Positions 19,878 through 31,039 of a DNA stretch of 64,000 nucleotides are shown here, in pieces (the first letter of the stretch is position 1; each line of letters starts with the position of its first letter). This stretch comes from Coemansia sp. RSA 922. Lineage: Eukaryota; Kickxellomycota; Kickxellomycetes; Kickxellales; Kickxellaceae. The translations under genes were made by a program, and so were the position numbers. Where the stretch lies: contig JANBQS010000007.1 in NCBI GenBank assembly GCA_027577415.1, positions 20,423 through 84,422 on the forward strand. Direction: 5' to 3'. The notes below the pieces were generated by a model. It searched no databases, had not been told where the DNA came from, and worked only from the letters and a program-made list of their open reading frames with translations.

Positions 19878-21320
19878 ACTCTTTTATTTTCTTGTATCAC
19901 ACTTTTTTTTTATCTACAATAACATGACATACGACATATATTCCAAGCTGTGAGAAGTAGTAAATATGAATGAGCTGGATATATATTTATTGGCCCATCC
20001 CATGTGCCAAGTGCGCTGTTGGCCGAAAGTTTGGCAGTAATTAGAGTTGTTGGCGTTTTTACATGCATTATGCAGTTTTATGCTATAAGGGACGCACTGA
20101 CTGTACAAAGACATTAGTGGCACTAGTAGCTATGTAAAAAATTACAATACAATAGCATCTACCAACCACAGCAGGAGCTACATGTGCGATATCCATAGTA
20201 TTATGCAAGTTACATTTATATAACAACACGCAAAGAACAACAGGAATGGCATAAAAGAAAGTGCAATACATCACTCAAGATAAAATGTGCAAGGTCATGC
20301 AATAGAGCATTCAAGGCAGCTGTTTTGAACGGGTAGTAAGGATACTAGTGGTATACCCAAGGTGTTAAAATGAATTAGGCGAAAGATAGAAGTAATAAAA
20401 ATTGACGACGCTCTACACAACCATCGGCTATTGCTTCATAGACATGGCCTCGCCTGAGCACCCAATTCCGTCTATGGACAACGCCACATGAGTACACATG
20501 ACAAAGCTCCCATAACAACCTCTAGTGGCTTGAGCGAATAAAGATTTTCTACATTAGGTTGATAATGAGCAGTTTCGCCCTACATTTAAATATGTGGAAA
20601 ATAGCTCGTAAAACAGCTATTTTCGTGCCTGGGCTGAGGGTAGGTAGGGTTGCAGAGGTTATCCCCAATTTGCAATGCCCACCGTTGCTTGGACATGGCT
20701 GAACTCCTGTTGAACTCTCTCTGTTCCTGTTGGTCCGAGGTCAAACCCAGTGGGGTCGAACCTTCTGGGGTCGAACCTTCTGGGATCCATCTTGCACATT
20801 TTTTTATAACAATTTATTATTATTAATTGAGGGATCATAGTCGATATTTATTTCTCGCCAAAGAGTTGTCAATGTCATTTTTTTTTTTTAAATCTTATCC
20901 ATTCCACATGTTGCTTGTCAACCGCCCATGTCTTTGTAGAGCAGTGGTACTATGTTATTAGTGCAAATCCGACAAACGAAATAGGGATGATATGAGGATT
21001 TCCCTGCATAGGGATTGTCAAGGCTATTTTCGAGGTACTTCCCTGTCCTAGTCATGTACTTGCATTGCAACTATCAATCCAATGGCGACATAGTCGGCGA
21101 ATCCAAGACCGCTAATTGCAACAAGACTGGATCGGGGAAGTTGATTGGAATAGCATGTATTTATTAGATGGCGGGACCATTTTTGGCGGGCTTTCGATTA
21201 GTGCTCATTTTTTTATTTCCTGTTTTGTAGCTGAATTTCACTGTTCTTTTGTTGGCACGACAAGCGAGAATACCGGTTCCTTTGAGTCGCCTAGTCTTCA
21301 AGTGTCTGCCAATGATGACT
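19878..21320. other. Gene-free AT-rich region
   Basis: About 1.4 kb with no supportable gene. It includes a short tandem repeat (20751-20780) and long T tracts. Confidence 0.4.
20751..20793 (+). repeat. 15-bp tandem repeat, two exact copies and a partial third
   Basis: TGGGGTCGAACCTTC occurs at 20751-20765 and 20766-20780, followed by the diverged TGGGATCCATCTT. The GGTCGAACC core recalls a tRNA T-loop, but no cloverleaf surrounds it. Confidence 0.7.
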
Positions 21321-21614
21321 TTACTGCGAGTGGCAGAGTGAGTTAAGCAGCGGATTCCGAGTTGAGTGCATGTGTTGCTGGTATAGCAGCACTGTCGCCG
21401 ACATCGCCTTGGCTAAGGCTTGAAGGCAATATTCCTTGTGGCAGCAGCAGCATGCTTCACTATAGGTCATTCCACTGATGATGCATTTTCCGACCCTCAG
21501 AGCAGCGAGGCAAGGGAGACTTTGTCGTCCTGGGCCGTTGTTCAAAAGTTCTGAGTAACAAAGGCTCAGAGCGGCCAAACTGAGGACTGCAACGGCGACT
21601 GTCGGCAAGCGCAT
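21321..21614 (-). CDS. Possible small secreted Cys-rich protein, 97 aa
   Basis: From the ATG at 21614 the frame gives a signal-peptide-like start (MRLPTVAVAVLSLAALSLCYS) and a mature part with eight Cys, including a CCCC run, and no other recognisable feature. Upstream in-frame ATGs at 21644 and 21770 would spoil the signal peptide. Against it: its leader would be purine-rich, unlike other genes here, and an overlapping plus-strand frame (21613-21837) also starts with a hydrophobic stretch. Either strand, or neither, may be coding. Confidence 0.3.
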   Translation of the reverse strand: MRLPTVAVAVLSLAALSLCYSELLNNGPGRQSLPCLAALRVGKCIISGMTYSEACCCCHKEYCLQALAKAMSATVLLYQQHMHSTRNPLLNSLCHSQ

Positions 21615-21837
21615 GGCAACGACGTCCACTTTGAGAACTTGCATTTTTTCTCTCTTCCTCTGGCTGTTGCTCTCTCTCGGCTTACACCGAGTGCAGCTTC
21701 TCTGTTGTGCAGCTGACACCCCACGCATGTATGTCGGGCCAAAACGACGTGGCCTCTGGTGCACTTTCACTGGCCCTCACAGTCAACCAGGCAGTGAGGT
21801 AATAAGAAAATCAATTGCCGACGATCAGCACATGTAA

Positions 21838-22918
21838 GCGCCACACATTTCCGACGCTTTTTGGCAACTTTTTCCTTTGCCGTTCACTTTTGCGATTGGC
21901 TGGCGCTTGCTATCCTATCTACGCATAGCGAATCCTGACTTGTCTTTTATTTTTTGTCTGCAATTGGGAAAAAAGGCCTTGCCAACGGCGCTTCCCACGA
22001 TGCCCCTAAACAATTGAAGTAATATATGCGCATTGCGCCCAATGTACGTAATTTGTGCTCGCTGCCCCCGTCATCCTCTCTTTGGGGGCAGATGCCGACT
22101 GGCCTTCTTATCGCTGCCAAAGTATACAAAAGAAGGCTAGTCTAAAAATAGCGCTCTGAGGCATGAATCTACCTCAATGCAAAATATGAACCACTGGATC
22201 CTGCATGAGACCTGGAGCCATATCGTCAATAGATCGAGCTGTAGTTGATGTCGGATCCGGTTGGAGCGCCCCCGGTCTACACCACCTTCCGTGACAGGTG
22301 TGCACCGGTGGCGCTATCCCCTTAGACGACACTATAAGAGCCTATTGGCGGTCTACCTAATCACGATTAATTTGCTGGCTTCGAGTCAAAATGCTCTCCA
22401 ATGTCGTGTCATTATCCGTTGTCGCTTGGAGTGCTTTCAGCGCGCCTCTCTTCCTTTTTCTCATATAGAAAACATCTTTGTTACTCTTCTCTAAATATCG
22501 ACTAAATTTAGTGTCTGTCACTTATGCAATCAGAGGGCTTTAGCGACGGACATGAGGTGGATAAGTGCTTGCGGCGATAGTACCAGAGTAGACGTCGTTG
22601 AGAGTCGTTGACAGCAGCAGTTAATATTTACACGGCGCCTATGGCAAATCTGCGAGTTTGAGTGACCAGCTTACTCCAGCGTCTAGTCGTTAACCAGTCG
22701 ACAGGGAGGCATTCGAGACACATACCTGTAGCGGTAAGTGACATAGCAACGTCGACTTTGTATATTGGAGGAGAGATGTGTAGCATTGATATTATAGTCC
22801 ATTGCTCTATCTGCCGAGGAACTCTCAATCGCGGTATGGAGTTTTTATGGCTAACTGCAGTGAGTTAATACCGTCAAAATAAAGCCGCAGCAACTAATTG
22901 ATGTTCAAGAGATGATAT
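21838..22918. other. Gene-free region
   Basis: About 1.1 kb with only short frames of no recognisable content on either strand. Confidence 0.35.
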
Positions 22919-23888
22919 TTATTTCTTATGCAAATTTTTAGATCTAGACGTGGCCTTGCTATAGAGGCGGCTCAGCGTCTTGTGCGGCAGCGGGAGGGTT
23001 TGCCCGACGATTCTCGCCAAGACATTAGCTGCCCACTTGCAGGTCTCGCCTTTTTTAGTGTGCCGTGAAAGTGCGTCTGCCCGGGCAAAGGCGCGCGAGC
23101 AGACAGGGCATTTGTGGGGCCGTTCGCCAGTGTGAAGCTTGACATGGCGCTTCAGGTCACTATTGCGACTGAAGCGCTTTTCGCACTGCCCACATGCAAA
23201 GGGTCGCTCACCGCCATTTTCAGCCAGCTTAATGCGCTTGGTCGGCGGCGCAGCGTCCTTGCGTGTGCGCTTTCTCGACAAAGTTGGCTCTGGCTTGACG
23301 TCTTCGGCAGGGCTAATGGCCGTCGTAGGCGCATTGGCGCTAGTACTGCCCAGCGCCAGTTCGGCGTTGTCGAGGAAGGCAAACATGTCCGAGAAGCCGC
23401 CTTGCACCTGTACGCCAAAGAAAACGTCGTTCAAGCTGCCACTAGGCTGACTGGCCCAGGCGGCAGGAATATCTATCAAAATAATACATATCAAAATAAA
23501 AAGAGGTAGAAGTATTAGAACATGGTATATTAACAAAGAAACAAATACGCCAGGGTACGTAGAACAATAAAGACATTTGTCAAACCAGACCATGGCTTAA
23601 TCAGCGAATGGGACTGCTTTGGGGGTACAGGGGTAGAACCAATTTAAGCGAGAGACTTTTAAGGAATAAATCAACTTAAGGAGAGGGTGGGAATATCGAG
23701 ATGTAGGCACTGGATATGCGTCGGCAATGTTTCTTTCATGCGCAAGAGAGAGCCGAAGAATAAAATCTATCGGCATAAATGATAGCAGAACATGAAGGGA
23801 GAAGGAGGGGGATTGACAAAAACTTACCAAGTGGTAGGGTTGCTGGGTCCAATGGAGCTTGTGAGACGTTTGAAAAGAAAGTATACAT
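22919..23888 (-). CDS. C2H2 zinc-finger transcription factor (two exons)
   Basis: Exon 1 is 23828-23888 (ATG at 23888; MYTFFSNVSQAPLDPATLPL plus one base). The intron is 23473-23827 (GTAAGT...GATAG, 355 nt). Exon 2 is 22919-23472, starting DIPAAWASQPSG. The junction keeps frame, and the spliced protein has about 204 residues. It ends in two adjacent C2H2 fingers (FACGQCEKRFSRNSDLKRH and CPVCSRAFARADALSRH) joined by a TGERP-type linker. The second finger closes with Cys instead of a second His (H-x6-C), as in some fungal factors. A basic stretch (SRKRTRKD, PPTKRIK) before the fingers is a likely nuclear signal. Reading through the intron gives a spurious hydrophobic N-terminus. The long intron could hide another small exon. 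Confidence 0.75.
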
Positions 23889-25242
23889 GATGAAAGGCGT
23901 GCGATAAAATAAAAGATTTAGTGACTTTACTACAAATGTTGGTTGGAGGACGGTTCCAGCGATTGCCAAAGTAATTAAGGTGGGGGGAGGCAAACTGTCA
24001 CTTGGTTAGTTGAAGGAAAGGAAAAAAAAATAAAATAAAAGAAAAGCAAGCGGGTTGGTAAAGCTATTGCTGTTGATGTTTAAACATTAGCCACCCTTCG
24101 TCGTAGGACCAGAATCCGTCTTTTTTATAACCAGCTCATGTGTTGTATACATGAGAGAAAGAATGTCAAAGAACATGCGGGCGTGATGAGGGAGAAAGGG
24201 ATGACGACGGAGTATGCACACACGCAAAACTCGCTGCGGCCAAAAATGTTTTCAGATCTTGGGGACCGGAGGTCTTGAGTTTTCCAAAGAGGATTCCTTC
24301 AAAAGTGCTATACAAGCGGGTTTGTGGTTTTTGGCAGGCAACAAAGTATGCGGGCGCACATTGAGACCCCGCCTCTTCTCCCTCTATTTTTTGTAATTCC
24401 CTTCTTATTTCAAATAAGGATAGCCAGTACGATTGTCGCTTAGGCAGAGTGGGTAAGAAAATGGGTGTCCACAGCGAAAGCGCGCCACGAATTCCTCTCA
24501 GGAAAAGGATGGTTCAATCCATCAGGCTCCTTTTTTTCCTTATTCGCTGCTCGAAGGCAAAGTCGTTGTCGCCTGCTTGCGTCATATGTTCTATAAGGAA
24601 ATGACGACAACAAATAAAAATGCAGCCTGCAATTTTTAGCCAACGCGACTGCATCCGAAATCTGCAGTGTCTGCTGTTACTTCCGAGAAATTGGGGAGGA
24701 AAAGGAAGCTTTGCCACCTGCACCAACAAGGAAAGACCACCCGTCCACAAGGGAAATAGGAGATTGCGCAGAAAACAAGCTTCACCACCACTTGGCACAC
24801 TAATTCATCTCCGCCTGCACGTGGAATCGACTGCCGAGATCGGAGATGTGTGCAGTGCACAGTCAGTGATTTTCCTCATGGCGATGTTGCGTCGGTTATT
24901 GTGCTGCATTATTTTTTATTGGACTGCATGCAGTATTTGCAGCATTGCTTCCGCATTGGGGTGGTTGGCAATGGTGTAGTGGAGGGGTTCATCGACCCGC
25001 TCTTTTTGTTTATAGGGATGTCTTTCGGTACACGTGTTGGTTTTATTTATTTATTTTTTGGGAACGCAGACGCTATTATTGGGAAATTTCCGCAAGAAAA
25101 AAGGGCATGTAGCCGAAAGGCTGTCGAAAGAGGGGGTGCCTAAAAAGTTGGTAGGTGAACCGCCAGTTCTGGCATCGTATTTGGTATACCAGTCATCTAC
25201 ATGCTTGTCAAAACTTTGTATTAAAGGTAAGATAAACTAGTA
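23889..25242. other. Intergenic region
   Basis: About 1.35 kb. The left part is the zinc-finger gene promoter. The rest contains overlapping short frames without recognisable content. Confidence 0.35.
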
Positions 25243-25917
25243 CTATGAAAATACAATGGCCTTGTTGACGTCAATCCATATCTTCTCACGCTCAGCCGTC
25301 CAAGTAGTGCCGATTCCCTTGGTGACATACTCCTTGAAGTCCTCCATATTGCCATCACGAAGCTTTGCGTTGTTGTTGTGAAATGTAGGCGCCTTATTTA
25401 CTAGGAACCAAAAGGCAGCACTGAAGCTCATATTGTTGGGCAGTACCAATTTAATGACACTGGTCTTGATTGCATCAGTAGCCGTCTCGGGCTTTGCGGC
25501 ACTAGTCCCCATTAGCTTCTTGTATTCCTCGGGAAACAGTGATTGGGCGTACTCGCTAATAAACTCCCACATCATCATGCAGCGCGTTCCCTGGCCAATG
25601 GTACCAGGAGTATGGTTAATGTTGTATTTCCATCCGCCTGATTCAAAGAGCATCCATGCGATACTAGCAACTACTTCGCCGCACCGAGTTACTTTATATG
25701 CCTTTATTCCTGCGTCAATGCCAATCACTGCGTCGCGGTTTGTTGCACACTCGCTAACTGGTGCACCTTCGCCTCCCTTGTCGCAATAGCTCTTGCTGGC
25801 CCCAGCGGGAAACGCCTTGTTTAAGTCTGGTAGTAGCACTGGTCCACATGGAGATGCTCCGTGTACGGCTGCGACCAGCGCAGCAACAGTAGCAAACAGC
25901 ACAGGTCCAAGTTTCAT
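25243..25917 (-). CDS. Secreted protein of uncharacterised fungal family, 224 aa
   Basis: A clear signal peptide (MKLGPVLFATVAALVAAVHG) precedes a mature domain of about 200 residues with five Cys. The central block FESGGWKYNINHTPG followed by GQGTRCMMMWEF is the most characteristic part. A Glu in a helix followed by Gly-Gly-Trp and a Tyr/Asn/His-rich loop recalls lysozyme-like glycosidases, but I cannot assign the fold. The ATG follows a T-rich leader. The gene is intronless. Proteins of this general look occur across fungi as secreted hypothetical proteins (from memory, not checked). Confidence 0.75.
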   Translation of the reverse strand: MKLGPVLFATVAALVAAVHGASPCGPVLLPDLNKAFPAGASKSYCDKGGEGAPVSECATNRDAVIGIDAGIKAYKVTRCGEVVASIAWMLFESGGWKYNINHTPGTIGQGTRCMMMWEFISEYAQSLFPEEYKKLMGTSAAKPETATDAIKTSVIKLVLPNNMSFSAAFWFLVNKAPTFHNNNAKLRDGNMEDFKEYVTKGIGTTWTAEREKIWIDVNKAIVFS

Positions 25918-26253
25918 GGAAAAAAAAATTAAAGTAAGGATATCAAAGGATAGCTATAAAAATGGTGTATGAGAATAATAGTTAAATAAATAAAAAAGTA
26001 AAAGAGCAAGAAACAAATTCTAGTGTTTGCGAGATTTTTTTTGTTCTAGCGTTCGTGCGTTTTGCTTTGAAAGAAACTCCAAAAAGGAGAATGTTTTCCT
26101 TTCAATGGTGAAACTTTTTTCCTTTTGCTTAAAGAACACGAGTGTTTGCTTTTTGCTGCTTTTTGGTCATGCATAAAAAGAACGTGTCATTTAACTGGAA
26201 TAAGGATAATCTAATTGCATCACACCAGATAAAGACTATAAACTCTACGACAT
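25918..26253. other. Intergenic region, promoter of the secreted-protein gene
   Basis: AT-rich. TATAAAAATG-like sequence lies just upstream of the leader. No gene seen. Confidence 0.3.
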
Positions 26254-27117
26254 CTACTCGTCCTTTCGCGCCTGCGCCTCCTTTGTCCTCTTGCTCGCGC
26301 CAGCAAAGAGCGTGTAGTAGGCGGCATTAAGAATCTGGCGAAGCCAAATCAGGTTAAGTGTCGTGAGCGTAATGCCCAGTATAGCAAAGTAAACGGCAAA
26401 CGGATAGAACGCATCGCCCGTATCGCCTCGATAGACATTGAGTGCCAGATAAAAGGAGTGGTACGTCTCAAAGCCAACTCTGATTGAGATAAACGCCACC
26501 AAGAACAAGAGGAAGTTGACCTTATACACCAAGGAGTTGGCTTTACCAGCGTATTTGAGCAAGTGTCGGATATTCAAAAACACTGAGCTCAGTTCAGGCA
26601 GCAAGTAGGGAATCGCATAGAACTGCAGCTGCCTCGATGTTATCACGATGAGTCCAAATACGCCCAAGCCGCCGTGAATCAAGTACATTAGTCCGTAGTT
26701 GGAGTAGTCCGATAGACATATAGACAGATCCCAGACGTAGTATCCCAGCGCAGTCGCCAGTAAATACTCGAATTGCTCATTGTAGCCACGCATTTTATCG
26801 CCGTTTAAAGCCGGGTCGTTAATGTATGCTATTATAAACGCAGAGTCAAACACCGAGTGCAACAAGGTCACTACGCAAATGTTCCACGACCGCTTGTCTA
26901 CATTGCTCATCTGCTCGTATACTCGCGGCATCAGCAGCTTTGTTACTATCGGCACGGCCTTGAATATCATGACATGGACTAATAGCGATACTATCACTAC
27001 TCTCCAATACGCGCCGACTCCAGTCAAGTGCAGAGGGTCAAACACTGCCTGGATTGTCGAGTCCATCCTACTCGCTAGCGCAGACAAACTATCGGCTACT
27101 GTTACTACGTGTGACAT
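26254..27117 (-). CDS. TLC-domain (TRAM-LAG1-CLN8) membrane protein, 287 aa
   Basis: I start at the ATG at 27117 (MSHVVTVADSLSALASRM). The frame is open further, to 27312, but that part reads as a pyrimidine-rich leader translated into Phe/Ser/Leu. The protein has about six or seven membrane helices. Typical TLC signatures are present: SWNICVVTLLHSVFDSAF in the first half, YYVWDLSICLSDYSNYGLMY in the middle (D-x-x-x-C/M-x-x), a following HGGLG and ELSSVFLNIRHLLKY. It resembles the TMEM56/TLCD4 branch more than ceramide synthases, since no HOX-like or Lag1 catalytic block is seen. A role in ER or plasma-membrane lipid handling is a family inference. The tail ends in basic residues. Confidence 0.75.
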   Translation of the reverse strand: MSHVVTVADSLSALASRMDSTIQAVFDPLHLTGVGAYWRVVIVSLLVHVMIFKAVPIVTKLLMPRVYEQMSNVDKRSWNICVVTLLHSVFDSAFIIAYINDPALNGDKMRGYNEQFEYLLATALGYYVWDLSICLSDYSNYGLMYLIHGGLGVFGLIVITSRQLQFYAIPYLLPELSSVFLNIRHLLKYAGKANSLVYKVNFLLFLVAFISIRVGFETYHSFYLALNVYRGDTGDAFYPFAVYFAILGITLTTLNLIWLRQILNAAYYTLFAGASKRTKEAQARKDE

Positions 27118-28005
27118 AATAATAAAGTCACTGAAAAAAGTGGGTATTAAAGGAACAGAGTGATCTGAAACTAGCGATAGAGTAACAAAATAGACGACAG
27201 TTGGAGTAGGAGAGATAAAGAGAAAAAGGCAGGCAGTAGCATGCAGCACAAAAAAAAATACTCCTATTGTGCGGTCAGCATGTCCTACCCAACGTCCCGA
27301 TTTGGTTGCCAAGAGGCGCCTCTAAAATCTGCATGGCAGCAAGTCGCTAATCAGCCACACTATCTGAACTCCGCCCCACAATTGATTTGATCTAAATTAG
27401 CCCGACAGTGGCTTTGGCCGTTGAAGTGCCGAGGTGTAAGTTGCGCTCTTGAACAGTGCGGAGATCTTATCATTGCTATGGTAGACAAGCAGGCGGGGTA
27501 GGCGCTTGTAAAAGTGGATTGGGTCGTAGAAAAGTGTTCTTACTGGCGTCAGGGCTTGGCGAGTTGGTCAATCTGTTGAAAATCAAAGTGAGAGGCCTGC
27601 CTGCCGTGTTTGTGGCCAAACCATTAATGCAAGGGTGGGTAACAGCAGCTAGACCGAGCGCTTTGACCAGCGCCCATGATTTGATCACGCTCTCGGTAAA
27701 CCCACCAAAGTCGTCGCATATCATCGTCTATCGACTTGATCATGTAATTGGTGATGTTGAGTTTCACTAGTCTGTTTGTTTGCGAACTGATGGCTATCAC
27801 ATATCAGTGTTTCTATTGTGCGAATTGTAGCAAGGGCACTTATCAATATTTGTGATTCTGATGGCATCACTACTGGCTAGTGCACAATTATTTTATGCTG
27901 GCAGGACATGTATAAGACTATGCAACGTCTCTACACTCACGAAAACTTCCTGTTCTAAAGCTCTCCCAACTATAAACTTTTTTTTTGAACTTTTTATTCT
28001 TACTT
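27118..28005. other. Intergenic region between TLC gene and AAA-ATPase-like gene
   Basis: About 0.9 kb holding both divergent promoters. Short frames at 27456-27770 are not recognisable. A T-rich leader precedes the ATG at 28006. Confidence 0.35.
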
Positions 28006-31000
28006 ATGGACTTTACGCAAATCGCCGACGGAGCTGGTGCCAGTGCCGAAAAGAACCAAGCCGCTAGCAGTTATGTCTATGACTGGTCATCGAGTGAGGA
28101 CGTGGCCAACTGGTCGCTTACCTCGCTCTCGACCAACAGCATAATTAGCAGCCTAAGCATGATCACTCCGTCTCCCGAGTACACGCCAAACGATGCCAGA
28201 TCCGTTGACGGCTGTGGGGACACGCTAGCGGCCTCATACTTGCTAGAGTAAGTAAAATAACAAGAACAATTTGCAATGTTCTATCGATAATTTATACTTG
28301 TACGCCTACTAAACAATTTAATTTATACGTCTGCTATAGTTTATCGATGCAGTCTAGCAATGACAGCAAATCTTATTACAAGCAAAAGAAGGCCAAGCGT
28401 TTGCCACCCGAGTCCCCCACCGACCGCATTATCAAAAGGTAAATTTAAAGCACATCCTTGGTATAAGAGAAAAGATACAAACTGGAACCTGGACTAAACG
28501 TCTTTCTTTAACTTTATGTTTACTAGGCGCAAGACAGCGAGCAGCGACCAGGAAAACTATATTGCCGCCAATACGGCGCCAGCCAAGCGGCGTAACCGAC
28601 CGGTGGCCTGTGCTCGCAATGGCGTTGCTAAGCAGAAGCCGCGAACCGATACTGGCAACAGCCGCGTCTCCACTCGCTCGAGGACTCGGGCCGCCGCAGT
28701 AGTAATCGCTAGACCCGAAAAGCGCAACAGTCTCACTCTGAAGTCCCAGCCTTGCACACCTGAGAAACTCCTCGAGACACTGCGTCCCAGCGGCTCGCCC
28801 ACACGTGTGTCCGGCACAAAAGTAGTTGCCAGCGTCAAATTTACGGATTCCAGTAGCAACAGTCTGTGCAAAGTCGACAAGTCGCTAGTTTGCAAGGGCT
28901 TCTGGGAGGCTATCGACGAAGTCGGCCGCATTTGTCTTCCGCGTCGCTCGGGCAAAACGTACAACTTGACTCAGCTTCTCCTCTTCTTTAGCTCGTCGCT
29001 CGAGCTGGGCAAGCTGGAGAATATTCCCAACAGCGCGCTGGCTAGCGATGGACTTGGTGCTCAGGCTGTTTCCGATATGGATGTCGTTGCTCTCTGCCGC
29101 AAGAAGCGTGAGTGCTTGTTCAAGGACTCGCTGCTGCTGACAAAGTATCCGGGCTTTTTCAAGGAGCACTTTATGAAGTACCCCGTACTTTATATATCAA
29201 TGAGCAAATGCAAGGGTGCGTCGTTCGGCACATTCATTCGGGCTCTTTGCGATACACTCGCTAACGTTGCGCAGAAGTGGATTGAGGAGATTGAGTTAGC
29301 CGGAACCGCCGTTTCCGTTCGGGCACGCCTTTCGTTTGAGCAGCTAAAATATGGACTAGATTTTATTTACAAGGCCCGCATGGCTCCTTCAAGCCAAATG
29401 TCTGATCACACCGATGTGGCGAAGTCACTGTTTCAAGCGCTCTCCACGTTTATTGCCAAGCAGTTTGGCCAGTATCTACTACTTATTGACGAGTATGACA
29501 TCCCGTTTATCTCGATACACCTTGCCAAATGGAGCGACGAGGACAAAGGCGCAGCGCTCGACATCATGAAAACTCTATTCCAAGATATGCTTAAGGTAAG
29601 TGCCGCCGTTGTCAGAACAAAATTCCCAACAATCTATTACTAATTTTTGCCATGTCTCTTTTATATAGGACAACGACAATCTGCGCAAGGGTCTCTTGTT
29701 TGGCGTATTCGAGATCCCGCTGACCGAGATGGGCTCCGGCGCCAACAACATCAAGGACATTCGCATGATTCCCGCCGAGGAGAGCGACATCCAGGGCAGC
29801 ATACTCACAGCGGCGCATCCCCACTCTGGCTGCGGCATGGATGCGCTAACCGACTCCTTTTGGTTCAACGCACACGAGGTCGAGCAAATGCTGGACAACA
29901 GCACCAAATGGTGCACACGCATCGCCAAGCACAAGACCTTTATTCTCCAGACGATCAAGAAATGGTACAACGGCTACTACATCGGTCGGTTCCGCGGCAA
30001 GTACAATCCATGGTCAGTCAGCTCGTTTATCGAGGCTCTGTGCGGCTTGCTGAGCCAGACTACTAGCGACGAGGAGGCCGATATTGCCGCTATTACAAAG
30101 TCGGCGGCGAGGGCGTATTGGGTGACGACTGGAACGACGGGCTTGATAGAGGCGCAAATTGACCGCCATCGTCCACAGTTTATCCACTTGGCCAAGCGCT
30201 TGCTGTGCGACTACGAGGCGACAAAGTCCAAGGCTGAGAGTAGTTCTCCCAACAAGACTTCATTAGAGCCGTCACCACCGCCTGTTCCTCTAGTATCGAC
30301 TCGGCTCAATCTCATCAACTTTGACAGCGAGCTGTTCTCCGAGCCCGGCCTACTCACGCTCTGTCTCTACGCCGGCTATCTGACCCGTCGTCTATCAACC
30401 TCGGTGTGCATCCCAAACCACGAAGTATACCAAGTGTGGCTGCAGCTGTTTGCGCGCGCCGTGTTGGGCACTGAGTTGGCCGACAACAGCACCAACAACG
30501 CTCGCGGCGCGCTTTTATCCGAACTTTGGAAAAACAAGACCGATCTACTATGCACTTTGGCTACGTCGTCGCACGGCGTACTGAGCAACCACAACAACTA
30601 TCTCGAGAACGACTACGCCAACCACTTTGCCAACACCATTATGGCCGTGTCGCGGTTCGGCATGCTGACGCACCCCAAGCAACGCACCGTTGAAATATCA
30701 CATGTAGTTGCAACGCGCGAAAACCACGCTGGAAATGGTCGCTGCGACTATGCAATGCGCTTGTTTAGCTCCAAGAATCGGCCCAACCAGTTTGGCGTTG
30801 TCATCGAGTTTAAGCTCATCGAGAATAGTCGGCGTGAGGATACGGCATATCACAAGGAGCGCGCTGAAGAAGGGCTGCGCCAGATTGGTATCAAGAACTA
30901 CGACGCCTGCTTGGTTGGTTGCCTGGAGCGCATGGATGTGGGCATGGCCATCGGCAATAGTGCCGTTTATGCTGTATCCAGACTTTTTAGACGTCCCAAT

Positions 31001-31039
31001 GCCCATTCCGCGTGGGAAGAGGTAGATAGTCTGTTCTAA
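28006..31039 (+). CDS. AAA-ATPase-like / PD-(D/E)XK nuclease-like protein (four exons, 926 aa)
   Basis: Exons 28006-28247, 28340-28438, 28527-29595 and 29669-31039. All three introns have GT-AG ends (92, 88 and 73 nt) and all junctions keep frame. The N-terminal 130 residues are Ser-rich, then strongly basic (KQKKAKRLPPESP, PAKRRNRPVACARNG), so nuclear targeting is likely. An AAA-ATPase-like domain follows with RRSGKTYN (Walker A) and QYLLLIDEYDIPF (Walker B). The C-terminal part carries a PD-(D/E)XK-like motif, GRCDYAM followed by GVVIEFKL. This pairing corresponds to Pfam AAA-ATPase_like plus PDDEXK_9 (DUF1703), expanded in several early-diverging fungi. ATPase-plus-nuclease architectures are also known among Crinkler-type effectors. 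Function here is unknown. The first two small exons are inferred from splice sites and frame only. Confidence 0.85.

Noticed and set aside
20741..20790. tRNA-like GGTCGAACC words
   Set aside because: They belong to a 15-bp tandem repeat; no acceptor stem, D-arm or anticodon arm can be folded.
23473..23593. Hydrophobic N-terminus for the C2H2 protein (a membrane-bound factor)
   Set aside because: It is intron sequence: a GATAG acceptor at 23473 joins in frame to an upstream exon ending in GTAAGT.
24440..25143. Several overlapping 60-120-codon frames on both strands
   Set aside because: No signal peptide, domain or consistent leader; typical chance frames in mixed-composition DNA.
27456..27770. 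104-codon plus frame and its 82-codon antisense partner
   Set aside because: No recognisable content and lies in the divergent promoter region.
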